Source: Hirschia baltica ATCC 49814 (GTDB lineage Bacteria > Pseudomonadota > Alphaproteobacteria > Caulobacterales > Hyphomonadaceae). From it: a stretch of 64,000 nt of DNA. Shown piece after piece: positions 16,295 to 23,474 of the stretch (within the stretch, counting starts at the first letter, position 1; each line of letters opens with the position of its first letter). The notes below the pieces were generated by a model. The model searched no databases. It was not told where the DNA came from and saw only the letters and a list, made by a program, of their open reading frames with translations. Where the stretch lies: the NCBI RefSeq assembly GCF_000023785.1, contig NC_012982.1:2170001-2234000 (forward strand). The letters are read 5' to 3'. The position numbers were made by a program, and so were the translations under genes.

Positions 16295-16474
16295 ATGAAA
16301 AAATCCGAAAACGAAAAACCGGGCCTCACTAACGAAGAAGAAGTCAGGCAAAAAAAAATCGGCGCAAGACTTAAGCGTATGTATGATGAAGTCGTTGAGG
16401 AAGATATCCCCGATGATTTTCTATCCCTTTTAGAATCCATAGATAACGCAAAGGATGAGCATAATAATGACTAG
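16295..16474 (+). CDS. nepR: NepR anti-sigma factor
   Basis: The 59-residue protein ends with the NepR core: IGARLKRMYDEVVEEDIPDDF followed by LSLLESID. NepR holds EcfG inactive in unstressed cells and is captured by phosphorylated PhyR. The ATG at 16295 (GGTAGG upstream) is about 45 nt from the -10 of its promoter. The frame overlaps the start of ecfG by 8 nt, suggesting coupled translation and balanced anti-sigma to sigma ratio. Confidence 0.93.
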   Translation: MKKSENEKPGLTNEEEVRQKKIGARLKRMYDEVVEEDIPDDFLSLLESIDNAKDEHNND

Positions 16475-17081
16475 TTCCATAGCGAACTTATCTGATGCAG
16501 AGTTCAAGAAAGAACTTGCATCACTCATCCCCCATTTGCGCGCATTCGCACGCAACCTAACACGTAATGCCGCTGCAAGTGATGATCTGGCGCAAGAAGC
16601 CATGCTGAAAGCTTGGAAAGCAAGAGATCGCTTTGAAGCGGGCTCAAATCTAAAAGCATGGGTGTTCACGATTTTACGCAATCAATTCTATTCTGACAAA
16701 CGCCGTGATTGGCGCTCGCAGCCGCTAGATAGCGAAGTTGCCGAACAAACTATTCCTTCCGCCGACAATCCTGAAGATAACATGGAATTGCTAACTCTGC
16801 GCAATGCGATGCAATGCCTCCCAGATGATCAACGCGAAGCCATTATTCTCGTCGGCGCTGGTGGATTATCATATGAAGAAGCTGCTGAAATCTGTAATTG
16901 TGCGACAGGAACTATCAAAAGCCGTGTTAGCCGAGGGCGCATCGCATTAATCGAAATTATTGAATCTAATAGTGCCAGCTATACCGATGATGATAAACTA
17001 AATGGCTCTAAAGCATTTGAAGAAATCGTAAATCAAGCAGATGAGCTTATAAATGCCGCACAGCCAACTAGCACAAACTGA
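16467..17081 (+). CDS. ecfG: EcfG-family ECF sigma factor
   Basis: The 204-residue protein has sigma region 2 (about 10-80; HLRAFARNLTRNAAASDDLAQ, then AWVFTILRNQFYSDKRR) and region 4 (about 110-165; LPDDQREAIILVGAGGLSYE, then ATGTIKSRVSRGR helix-turn-helix). This is the EcfG subgroup (ECF15) that reads GGAAC/CGTT promoters. An in-frame ATG at 16455 would add four residues; the spacing from AAGGA favours 16467. The C-terminal tail (about 170-204) is longer than in many EcfG proteins. It overlaps nepR by 8 nt and the kinase gene by 29 nt. Confidence 0.95.
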   Translation: MTSSIANLSDAEFKKELASLIPHLRAFARNLTRNAAASDDLAQEAMLKAWKARDRFEAGSNLKAWVFTILRNQFYSDKRRDWRSQPLDSEVAEQTIPSADNPEDNMELLTLRNAMQCLPDDQREAIILVGAGGLSYEEAAEICNCATGTIKSRVSRGRIALIEIIESNSASYTDDDKLNGSKAFEEIVNQADELINAAQPTSTN

Positions 17082-18753
17082 TGAATTAAAGCGCTCAATA
17101 CGCGTAAAAATATTATTCATTCTTTCATTGGCTTTATCTCCAATTTTGCTCATCGCTCTTGTGCAGACATTGTTTGATACAAATAATGCAAAAAAAGCTA
17201 GAATATCAGAATTGGTTACCATCTCTGATCGCGCTACTGATAGTGTCGAGCAAGCTATCAAACAGGCTGAATCATTACTTCTTGTATTCCAGCCAGAGAT
17301 AGAAAAAAACCAATGTGAGAAGACATTTGAAAAGGTGATAATTGGCACATCACTTGTTTCAAATGTCGTTCAGTTTGACGCTGACGGGAAAGCCTTATGT
17401 AACGCTAGAGGCAAACCTGGATTTGAAGTATATGACACAAACTGGATTGACGAAGTTCAGCACAATTCAGGCGTTTTAAGAACGGAAGCTTTCTGGGGAA
17501 GTGAAAGTAAGGACTGGTTATTTTCTATATTACTCGCGAGTCGAGATGAAGAAAACAATTTTATCGGGGCTTCAACTTTTGGTCTCAACACGACTGCCAT
17601 TGTAAATCTCATTGAAAACACATCCCTACCAAAAGACACGGATATCGGTGTTTTTGATAATAATGGCCAAATTTTCGGCTCCACACGCTTCAAGGAAATA
17701 CGCGAAGAGTGGCAAGAAGCCATTGACGAAACCGAAGCTCAAAGTTTGCTCTTCAAAGATGACACCTTCATCGAAGGCTTGGACATTGTCGTAACCAAGC
17801 TAGGAGGTCAAAATCTATATGCGATCATTTCTGCCCCCTCTCCTGGATTATTAAGTCAGTTTACATTAAGGCCGGCCGCTATAATCGGTATCCCCTTAAT
17901 GGCATTCTCACTGACTCTTCTTGTCACATGGTTGGCGTTAGACCGAATTTTATTGCGTTGGCTCACACGGTTGCGCGCTCTAGCCCTCGCCTATGGTCGC
18001 GGAGCTTACGATATGGAAGCGACCCGCTTCGAACAGGCACCAAGTGAATTGGAAGATCTTGCCATTTCAATGGAAGCGATGGCCCGTAAAATATCAGTCC
18101 GAGATGAATCTCTGAAACAGGCTATTGAAACAAGAGATGCCGCTGTTAAAGAAATTCATCATCGTGTGAAAAACAATCTACAGATTGTGACAAGCTACTT
18201 GAATCTACAGAGCCGGCAGGTCAAAGAAAATAGCGCTAAAGAGGCACTTAAGGCTGCACGCCACCGTATTGATGCTCTCTCCATAGTGCACCAAACCCTC
18301 TATCAGAATGAACGCTTGTCAGATGTAGACTTACATCCGTTTTTAACCGGATTGATCTCCCACCTTCAAGAAGCTTTGGGCGCGAACACCGCAAATGTAA
18401 CTATAACCAGTGACATTGACAGTTTCACCAGAAATTCAGATGACGCCATCCCTTTGGCTCTCCTTATTGTAGAAGCCATCACAAACAGCATGAAATATGC
18501 TTTTGATAGTAAAGGAGGCAAAATCCATATTGCGCTCAAACACATTGGAAAAACAGGTCTTACCCTTCAAATCGAAGATAATGGTATTGGTAGCGAAATA
18601 GATAAAAACACAACACCTTCTGGCACAGGTCTAGGACAAAAACTAATGCTCGCATTCGCAAGACAGATGGGCGGCAGTTTTGAGGAGGAAGCGACTAAAG
18701 ACGGATTTCTAGTACGCGTAACTGTGCAAGATCAAGATTCATCTAAGATCTAA
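17053..18753 (+). CDS. PhyK-like HisKA_2 sensor histidine kinase
   Basis: The 566-residue kinase has TM1 at about 18-40, a periplasmic sensor region (about 41-270, Cache-like) with two cysteines (ENQCEKTF region and ALCNARG), TM2 at about 273-298, a HAMP-like linker, then a HisKA_2 domain with EIHHRVKNNLQ; His370 is the likely phospho-acceptor. The ATPase domain shows EAITNSMKYAF (N box), EDNGIGS (G1) and SGTGLGQKLM (G2). Genes of this class next to ecfG (PhyK in Caulobacter) phosphorylate PhyR. It starts 29 nt inside ecfG, so it should be made together with the sigma factor. The signal sensed is unknown. Confidence 0.9.
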   Translation: MPHSQLAQTDELKRSIRVKILFILSLALSPILLIALVQTLFDTNNAKKARISELVTISDRATDSVEQAIKQAESLLLVFQPEIEKNQCEKTFEKVIIGTSLVSNVVQFDADGKALCNARGKPGFEVYDTNWIDEVQHNSGVLRTEAFWGSESKDWLFSILLASRDEENNFIGASTFGLNTTAIVNLIENTSLPKDTDIGVFDNNGQIFGSTRFKEIREEWQEAIDETEAQSLLFKDDTFIEGLDIVVTKLGGQNLYAIISAPSPGLLSQFTLRPAAIIGIPLMAFSLTLLVTWLALDRILLRWLTRLRALALAYGRGAYDMEATRFEQAPSELEDLAISMEAMARKISVRDESLKQAIETRDAAVKEIHHRVKNNLQIVTSYLNLQSRQVKENSAKEALKAARHRIDALSIVHQTLYQNERLSDVDLHPFLTGLISHLQEALGANTANVTITSDIDSFTRNSDDAIPLALLIVEAITNSMKYAFDSKGGKIHIALKHIGKTGLTLQIEDNGIGSEIDKNTTPSGTGLGQKLMLAFARQMGGSFEEEATKDGFLVRVTVQDQDSSKI

Positions 18754-18990
18754 TTCAGTCCCAGACACAGAGCCTGCTTTATAATCTTAGCAACAACTAA
18801 GTCTTGTTTTATACACATAAACATAAGGCTTGAATATCTTGGATGCGCCCATCAGCGTATGATCTTAGGTCTTACGTGTTCATCAGAAAAGACCAGACAC
18901 AAAAACCCCAACATGGCTTTGCGCTATGTTGGGGTTTTTATATTGGATCATAAAACCAGACCGACTGGTTTAATGTTTATGCAGATAATA
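18754..18990. other. Convergent intergenic region with hairpins
   Basis: This 237-bp gap separates the kinase (plus) from dps (minus). It holds a hairpin GGTCTT/AAGACC with a 15-nt loop (18868-18894) just before the shared terminator. I see no GGAAC/CGTT element or coding frame. A 3'-derived or independent small RNA is possible but unsupported beyond this structure. Confidence 0.4.
18901..18939. terminator. Bidirectional intrinsic terminator
   Basis: AAAAACCCCAACAT pairs with ATGTTGGGGTTTTT over an 11-nt loop. A and T runs on both sides let it end both the ecfG operon and dps. Confidence 0.92.
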
Positions 18991-19497
18991 CTAGCTCTGA
19001 CGTATGGACTTTAACATCCAAACAGCCTGCTCATGCCATGCCATGCGGGCAATAATCATGTCTGCTGTGACATAATCCTTTTTACCTTCACACCACTCAA
19101 TGGCAGCGCGCATATTAGTGATCGTGGTCTCATGATCTCTTGCTAGCATTTCTAGCATCTCATCAGCACTTTTGTTCTCATCTTCGCTTTCGATGGCAGA
19201 AAGCTCACCATATTTTGCGTAACTCGCTGGTGCCTTGAAACCCAATGCACGAATACGTTCTGCAATTTCATCAATTGCTTCGTATAAGTTTCCATACTGA
19301 GCTTCGGTTAGCTCATGGATGCTTACAAAAGCTGGCCCCGTCACATTCCAGTGCACGCCCTGTGTTTTTATAAACAACATGAAGGTATCGGATAGTACAA
19401 CACCCAACGCTTCAGCTAGTTTTTCTCTATTTTCATCACTAATTCCGGTATTTCTATCGAACTCAGAATTAGCAACTTTCAATACTGTGTTTGTCAT
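18991..19497 (-). CDS. dps: Dps, DNA-binding ferritin-like protein
   Basis: The 168-residue protein has the Dps ferroxidase pattern shared between subunits: His49 in THQGVHW-like KTQGVHWNVTGP, His61 and DEIAERIRALG (Asp76, Glu80). Dps forms a 12-subunit shell that oxidises Fe2+ with H2O2, stores iron and shields DNA in starved or stressed cells. GAGGGT lies 4 bp before the ATG. It follows the acidic lipoprotein gene by 8 bp and shares its EcfG promoter at 19808-19832. E. coli dps is RpoS-controlled, so the logic is conserved. Confidence 0.95.
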   Translation of the reverse strand: MTNTVLKVANSEFDRNTGISDENREKLAEALGVVLSDTFMLFIKTQGVHWNVTGPAFVSIHELTEAQYGNLYEAIDEIAERIRALGFKAPASYAKYGELSAIESEDENKSADEMLEMLARDHETTITNMRAAIEWCEGKKDYVTADMIIARMAWHEQAVWMLKSIRQS

Positions 19498-19505
19498 AAT
19501 ACCCT

Positions 19506-19775
19506 CTATTTGTTATTGTCGTCGATCTGCTCTTCGAGCTCATCACCAACTTCATCAAATTCTGACGCAACCTCATCAGCGGCTTCTTCTGCATTGTCCT
19601 GCAGATCATCACCAGCATCATTTAGTTCGTCCATTTTTTCGTCGATTTCAGACTTGGTATCTTCGATTTGAGAATCTAGTTTTTCACCGTAATTCTCCAT
19701 AGTCCCATCATTGTCACCACACGCTGCTAGCAAACCAACAGCGGCAACTGAAATTGAAAGAGTCTTGATATTCAT
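19506..19775 (-). CDS. Acidic small lipoprotein, EcfG-controlled
   Basis: The 89-residue product has a lipoprotein signal with lipobox LLAAC (Cys19). The mature part is about one-third Asp and Glu and is probably a single long helix or coiled coil (heptad-like EIDEKMDELNDAGDDLQDNA). There is no match to a family I can name. GAGGAGAAAT precedes the ATG. It is the first gene of an operon with dps and has an exact EcfG promoter 32 bp upstream. An envelope-stress or metal-binding role is only a guess. Confidence 0.78.
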   Translation of the reverse strand: MNIKTLSISVAAVGLLAACGDNDGTMENYGEKLDSQIEDTKSEIDEKMDELNDAGDDLQDNAEEAADEVASEFDEVGDELEEQIDDNNK

Positions 19776-19807
19776 AATATTTCTCCTCTTTAGTATCCTG
19801 TATAATT

Positions 19808-19832
19808 AACGGCTGACGCGATTTAAGGTTCC
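19808..19832 (-). promoter_or_regulatory. EcfG promoter of the lipoprotein-dps operon
   Basis: GGAAC (19832-19828), 16 nt, CGTT (19811-19808), an exact match. The -35 lies within the last codons of the upstream phosphoesterase gene. Confidence 0.87.
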
Positions 19833-20599
19833 AAAGAAAACCGAATTAATTGATGTGAACTCACTTTAAGTTCATCAATTGAAATGGCTTGCACCTCGAC
19901 CTCAGCATCAGAGATATTGATAATGTTAAAACTTGGAGGCGCATTGCGCGTGCGCGTAGAAAGCGTCCCGCAAGTGACGCCATAATAATGTCCATCGCCA
20001 TGTTCAAATCGGTGCGCAGCTGGTGTGTGAACATGCCCGTAAAGCATCAAACTCCTGCCGTTTCGAGCAGCTATCTTTTCACTGGATTTTCTACCCCGAA
20101 TTGTCCGCGTTCGCATCGGCACATGAGGAATAGGTAGAAACGGATGATGACATGCAATGATATTCAATTTTTGATCTGCAACTTTCTGCAAATCTAGAAT
20201 TTCATTCAAATCTTCTGAGTTCACAGAACCTTCCGCCCAGTTGGACCGAACTTGCCAACCTCTCGCTGTGTTCAATCCAGCAATATGAGTATCATCAATT
20301 TGTAGATTGGAATGCCGCGCGAACAATCTATCAAAACGTCCAAATGGACGTACAACGCGTGAAAACATATTTATCAAAGGTGTGTCGTGATTTCCCGGTA
20401 CAATTGTTTTTGGTATCAAAAATTGCGACAACCATTCAGATGCAAGTATGAATTCGCTCTTTTTTCCAGACTGAGTTAAATCTCCCGCAACAATTATCGC
20501 ATCTGGATTTAACTGCTTAATCTCTCGACTGGCAATTTCCATCGCACGCACATCTTCAGTACCTAGATGCAAATCTGCCATATGGACTAAAACTGTCAT
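19823..20599 (-). CDS. Calcineurin-like metallophosphoesterase
   Basis: The 258-residue protein has every metal-binding block of the family in order: HMADLHLG (DLH), VAGDLTQSG, PGNHDTP, ACHHPF and LYGHVHTP. It should be a cytoplasmic two-metal phosphoesterase, perhaps on phosphodiesters or phospholipid-linked products. The start overlaps the stop of the diacylglycerol kinase gene as ATGA, so the two are translationally coupled and driven by the promoter at 21447-21471. Substrate is unknown; CpdA- and UDP-diacylglucosamine hydrolase-like roles are both possible. Confidence 0.85.
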   Translation of the reverse strand: MTVLVHMADLHLGTEDVRAMEIASREIKQLNPDAIIVAGDLTQSGKKSEFILASEWLSQFLIPKTIVPGNHDTPLINMFSRVVRPFGRFDRLFARHSNLQIDDTHIAGLNTARGWQVRSNWAEGSVNSEDLNEILDLQKVADQKLNIIACHHPFLPIPHVPMRTRTIRGRKSSEKIAARNGRSLMLYGHVHTPAAHRFEHGDGHYYGVTCGTLSTRTRNAPPSFNIINISDAEVEVQAISIDELKVSSHQLIRFSLEP

Positions 20600-21438
20600 T
20601 TTGATCTCCGCATAACAAATCCGGCATCCCTCTGAAGATCAAATTCAAAACCTGACGGTAATTCTACGAGTTCACCATCAATATTTGCAGATATTGGGTT
20701 TCCATCCTCTGATTTGAAGCTACCCTTTTTTAGAGAATGAACATGCGTTCCAACAGCATCACGAACGCCATTAACCCAAGCGGTTATTCCAGTCGCCGCA
20801 GCGTCGATAAAATTATCAGGATCTACACTGATCACCTGAAACAGGTCACCAGCACTTTTTGGTACAAACACACCAAAAGCATTTGCTTTAGTCACAAAAT
20901 CCAAATTTTTGTTACGAAGAGTGAAACCTTCTTCAAAATTTCCGACATCACTTTCTATCAAACTCTTCACAGCTTCAACAATTTCTCCCTCCCGAATGCA
21001 CTCTCGAGCAGCAGAAAGTTCACTCAAAGGGCCCACATTCGCAGCAATATAAAAGAAATGTTCTTCAATTCTACCGGCACTTAACGATACAATCTCGTGC
21101 GGATGAGCAAGCGTAGCAAGACAATCTTTCCATTGGCAATCATCTCCATACACCCTTTTGGGAAGGAGATTCATCGTCCCGCCAGGAAGCGGCATAACAG
21201 GAATTTTTAGGCTCGATGTTGTTTTTAAACTCATTGCGTGCGTGCCATCTCCGCCCCAAACAATCAGCAAATCAGGAGATGCTTGCATTATTTTCTCAAG
21301 CGCATTTTCTAGTTCCGCACCAGTAACGGCCAAGATTTCAGCGTCTTTTCCCAAATTCTTTAATTGGGCAGACAAAGCATCTTCAGCGTTATGTGGAACA
21401 CTACCAGACTGAGTATTTATAAGAGCATATATTTTCAT
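20596..21438 (-). CDS. Diacylglycerol/sphingosine kinase family lipid kinase, predicted leaderless mRNA
   Basis: The 280-residue protein has the DAGK catalytic core: IYALINTQSGSV at the start, LLIVWGGDGTHAMSLKTTS with the GGDGT nucleotide-binding motif, and PLPGGTMNLLPKRV. Members phosphorylate diacylglycerol or related lipids with ATP at the membrane. The frame can be extended 27 codons upstream to 21519, but the EcfG-type promoter at 21447-21471 lies inside that extension. The ATG at 21438 aligns with family N-termini and is exactly 8 nt after the -10 element, with no ribosome binding site, suggesting a leaderless transcript. The coupled phosphoesterase suggests a lipid-phosphate module (inference). 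Confidence 0.85.
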   Translation of the reverse strand: MKIYALINTQSGSVPHNAEDALSAQLKNLGKDAEILAVTGAELENALEKIMQASPDLLIVWGGDGTHAMSLKTTSSLKIPVMPLPGGTMNLLPKRVYGDDCQWKDCLATLAHPHEIVSLSAGRIEEHFFYIAANVGPLSELSAARECIREGEIVEAVKSLIESDVGNFEEGFTLRNKNLDFVTKANAFGVFVPKSAGDLFQVISVDPDNFIDAAATGITAWVNGVRDAVGTHVHSLKKGSFKSEDGNPISANIDGELVELPSGFEFDLQRDAGFVMRRSK

Positions 21439-21446
21439 GTATAATA

Positions 21447-21471
21447 TACGCTCAATACTAAATTCAGTTCC
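21447..21471 (-). promoter_or_regulatory. EcfG-type promoter (CGTA variant) of the lipid kinase operon
   Basis: GGAAC (21471-21467), 16 nt, CGTA (21450-21447), then 8 nt to the ATG. It is back-to-back with the DUF1328 promoter. Confidence 0.72.
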
Positions 21472-21505
21472 AATATATCTTACCAAACATTCGATAAATA
21501 AAGAT

Positions 21506-21530
21506 GGAACGTAATTCAATATAGCGCGTT
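21506..21530 (+). promoter_or_regulatory. EcfG promoter of the DUF1328 gene
   Basis: GGAAC (21506-21510), 16 nt, CGTT (21527-21530), an exact match; start codon 46 nt downstream. Confidence 0.87.
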
Positions 21531-21576
21531 TATTATTTACACGGCCACTTTAGAGCCGACAATAATGGAGATAGAC

Positions 21577-21750
21577 ATGTTAAATTGGGCACTCGTATTC
21601 TTCGTATTTGCTTTGATCGCAGGCTTATTCGGATTTGGTGGAATTGCTGGCGCAGCAGCTGGAATAGCACAAATATTATTCTTCATCTTCCTTGCTCTGT
21701 TGGTACTAAGTTTTGTTGCAAAAGCAGTTCGAGGAAAAGGCGTTTCATAG
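21577..21750 (+). CDS. DUF1328 (YtjA-like) small membrane protein
   Basis: The 57-residue protein is almost wholly two membrane helices: [20 protein letters not shown] and [20 protein letters not shown], with a basic tail. This is the DUF1328 pattern; the function is unknown. An ATG at 21565 adds four residues, but GGAG 6 bp before the ATG at 21577 and family alignment favour the latter. It is a single-gene unit with an exact EcfG promoter and its own terminator. Confidence 0.87.
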   Translation: MLNWALVFFVFALIAGLFGFGGIAGAAAGIAQILFFIFLALLVLSFVAKAVRGKGVS

Positions 21751-21774
21751 CCAATTCCAATATATATTAAAAAG

Positions 21775-21803
21775 AAACCGACCTTTCACAGGTCGGTTTT
21801 TTT
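21775..21803 (+). terminator. Intrinsic terminator of the DUF1328 gene
   Basis: AAACCGACC pairs with GGTCGGTTT around TTTCACA, followed by a T run. Confidence 0.92.
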
Positions 21804-22065
21804 GTGCCCAAAGGAAGCAAAAGCCCGTCCCCAAAAGTTATAGCGAAACAATGCAAACCTAATAAAATTGCCAAATAAGACGCACATCAATTCACCGTCG
21901 ACCTGAGATAGTGAATTGTTTTGATACATAATTTTAAATTCTGCGCCAGTCATTAAAACCCAAAATCAATCTCACTAACCCCGGCTCCCCATTTGGATGC
22001 TTTCACAAACAGCCCCAAGCAATCCCCCCACTTTATTCAAGACAACCCTAAATGAGACAGCCACG

Positions 22066-22094
22066 AAAAAAGCGGCCCTTTAAAAAGGGCCGCT
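22066..22094 (-). terminator. Intrinsic terminator of the exported DUF2383 gene
   Basis: AGCGGCCCTTT pairs with AAAGGGCCGCT, followed by a T run on the minus strand; 32 bp after the stop. Confidence 0.9.
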
Positions 22095-22126
22095 CAATTC
22101 TAATCAGTCAAATATGTAAAGCGAAA

Positions 22127-22753
22127 TTACGCTTCACCAAGTTTTGCTTCTAGTTTTTCAACAGAGGAATTCACATCCATCTTAATCATCTGAAGTAAGT
22201 GCAATGCTTCGGGCGACATAATGTCTTCATCCTCAAGGCGAGCATTGATTTCATCTACGATGTACTTCTCGCCGCGCAATACTTCTTCCAGCGCAACAAC
22301 AGAGTCCTCAGAAACTGCAGTTCTTAACTGCGCAAAAGCTCTGTGCGCCGTGCCTAGCGCTTCACCATAAGTGTCTGGCTCTGCACCTTTATCGATGACA
22401 AGCTGCTGAATTTCTTCACGTTGTTCAGCTCTTTCAGCCGAAAGCGCAATAAGGTGATCGCGAACTTCGTCATCGCCATCTGGCAGGTTAGCCGCGTCGC
22501 TGTATAATTCTTCAGCGTCAATTAAAATTGAAGCGATCTCGTTTAATTCATCAACTTCATCTTCAACGGCTTCTTTGTATTCATGCTTAGCTTCTTCTAC
22601 AGCCTCATCATTAGTCAACATTCCATGCTGAGCTTGAATTTCTTCAACTTGTTTATTGTTCAAGTTTTCAGTCGGAGATACGGGCTGCGCTAAAGCAGGC
22701 ACGGATAATACAATCGCGGTCATGGCGGATGATGTAATAAGAGTCTTAAGCAT
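22127..22753 (-). CDS. Exported DUF2383-like helical protein
   Basis: The 208-residue product has a signal peptide (cleavage after ALAQ, near residue 22), an acidic linker (about 25-65) and a four-helix region (about 70-205) that follows DUF2383: ALSAERAEQREEIQQLVIDK, then AEPDTYGEALGTAHRAF, VALEEVLRGEKYIVDEI and MSPEALHLLQ. It thus looks like a periplasmic version of the cytoplasmic protein at 12406-12846. Function unknown. GGAG precedes the ATG. An exact EcfG promoter lies 47 bp upstream. Confidence 0.8.
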   Translation of the reverse strand: MLKTLITSSAMTAIVLSVPALAQPVSPTENLNNKQVEEIQAQHGMLTNDEAVEEAKHEYKEAVEDEVDELNEIASILIDAEELYSDAANLPDGDDEVRDHLIALSAERAEQREEIQQLVIDKGAEPDTYGEALGTAHRAFAQLRTAVSEDSVVALEEVLRGEKYIVDEINARLEDEDIMSPEALHLLQMIKMDVNSSVEKLEAKLGEA

Positions 22754-22800
22754 AACTTTGTCTCCTTTTTGTTATAAGCTCGTTTGAGCTATAAAGAGAC

Positions 22801-22825
22801 AACGGAAGGCTGATCCAAAAGTTCC
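22801..22825 (-). promoter_or_regulatory. EcfG promoter of the exported DUF2383 gene
   Basis: GGAAC (22825-22821), 16 nt, CGTT (22804-22801), an exact match. It marks the right end of the stress block. Confidence 0.87.
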
Positions 22826-22927
22826 AAAATTAAATACGAATTTAAAAAAACTATATTCAATTACCCGCTTCAATCTCGAACAAAAATTTCGAGCCGGCAA
22901 CTATCTTGACATGTTTTGAAAAAAGTT

Positions 22928-23014
22928 TGGTGCGGCCGAGAAGACTCGAACTTCCACGGGTTTTACCCCACAGCGACCTCAACGCTGCGCGTCTACCAAT
23001 TCCGCCACGGCCGC
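22928..23014 (-). tRNA. tRNA-Leu (anticodon GAG)
   Basis: The 87-nt gene folds as a class II tRNA. Acceptor stem GCGGCCG/CGGCCGC, D-arm with GGTAGACGC, anticodon stem CAGCG/CGCTG with loop TTGAGGT (GAG), long variable arm (GGGGTAAAACCC region), T-arm GAAG-TTCGAGT-CTTC, and an encoded A-CCA end. It reads CUC and CUU codons. Confidence 0.95.
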
Positions 23015-23140
23015 AAACCGAAACGAACAGCGAGATATACAGACACCTGCGCTTCTGTGAACCCCGAAAATGACTTGGATCTAAAATTTTTTAAGTTTAC
23101 CTGTTGAAAAATAGAGGCTCCAAAATCAATCAGGCTTATT

Positions 23141-23383
23141 TTATTGCTCTGTCGCGTAATAGTCTTCAACTTGAGCTGCACCTGTGACGGATACCGACAC
23201 ACGCTCACCATCTATAACCAATTCACCACGAGCAATTGGATGATTGTTTGCAAGAATCCAAACTTCATCGTATTCGCTAGCATCCAATGGAATCACAGCA
23301 CCACGTCCCATACGCAATAATTGCTGCATAGGAATTTTAGAGCGCCCTAAAAGCACTGTGATCTCAATTTCGACGGCGTCCAT
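23141..23383 (-). CDS. fliN: FliN/SpoA-domain protein (flagellar switch type)
   Basis: The 80-residue protein is one SpoA (surface presentation of antigens) domain: VEIEITVLLGRSKIPMQQLL, then MGRGAVIPLDAS, VWILANNHPIARGELVI and VSVTG. This is the C-terminal domain of FliN, part of the flagellar motor C-ring that binds CheY~P and sets rotation. A TTG at 23401 would add six residues; neither start has a strong ribosome binding site. No other flagellar gene is nearby, so it is an orphan locus in this window. A type III secretion SctQ-like fragment is less likely. Confidence 0.75.
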   Translation of the reverse strand: MDAVEIEITVLLGRSKIPMQQLLRMGRGAVIPLDASEYDEVWILANNHPIARGELVIDGERVSVSVTGAAQVEDYYATEQ

Positions 23384-23474
23384 TTGCGAAGTCAAGAACA
23401 AAACCCCATTCTTAGGTTATAAAAGCCAGCCTAGAATTTGGACTATCTAAGTGAGTAAGGAGTTAACATCTTCC

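Larger units (their letters stand above)
21751..22126. other. Convergent intergenic region, terminators only
   Basis: The gap lies between the DUF1328 gene and the exported DUF2383 gene. Apart from the two terminators I see no coding frame, EcfG element or structured repeat in 21804-22065. Confidence 0.5.
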
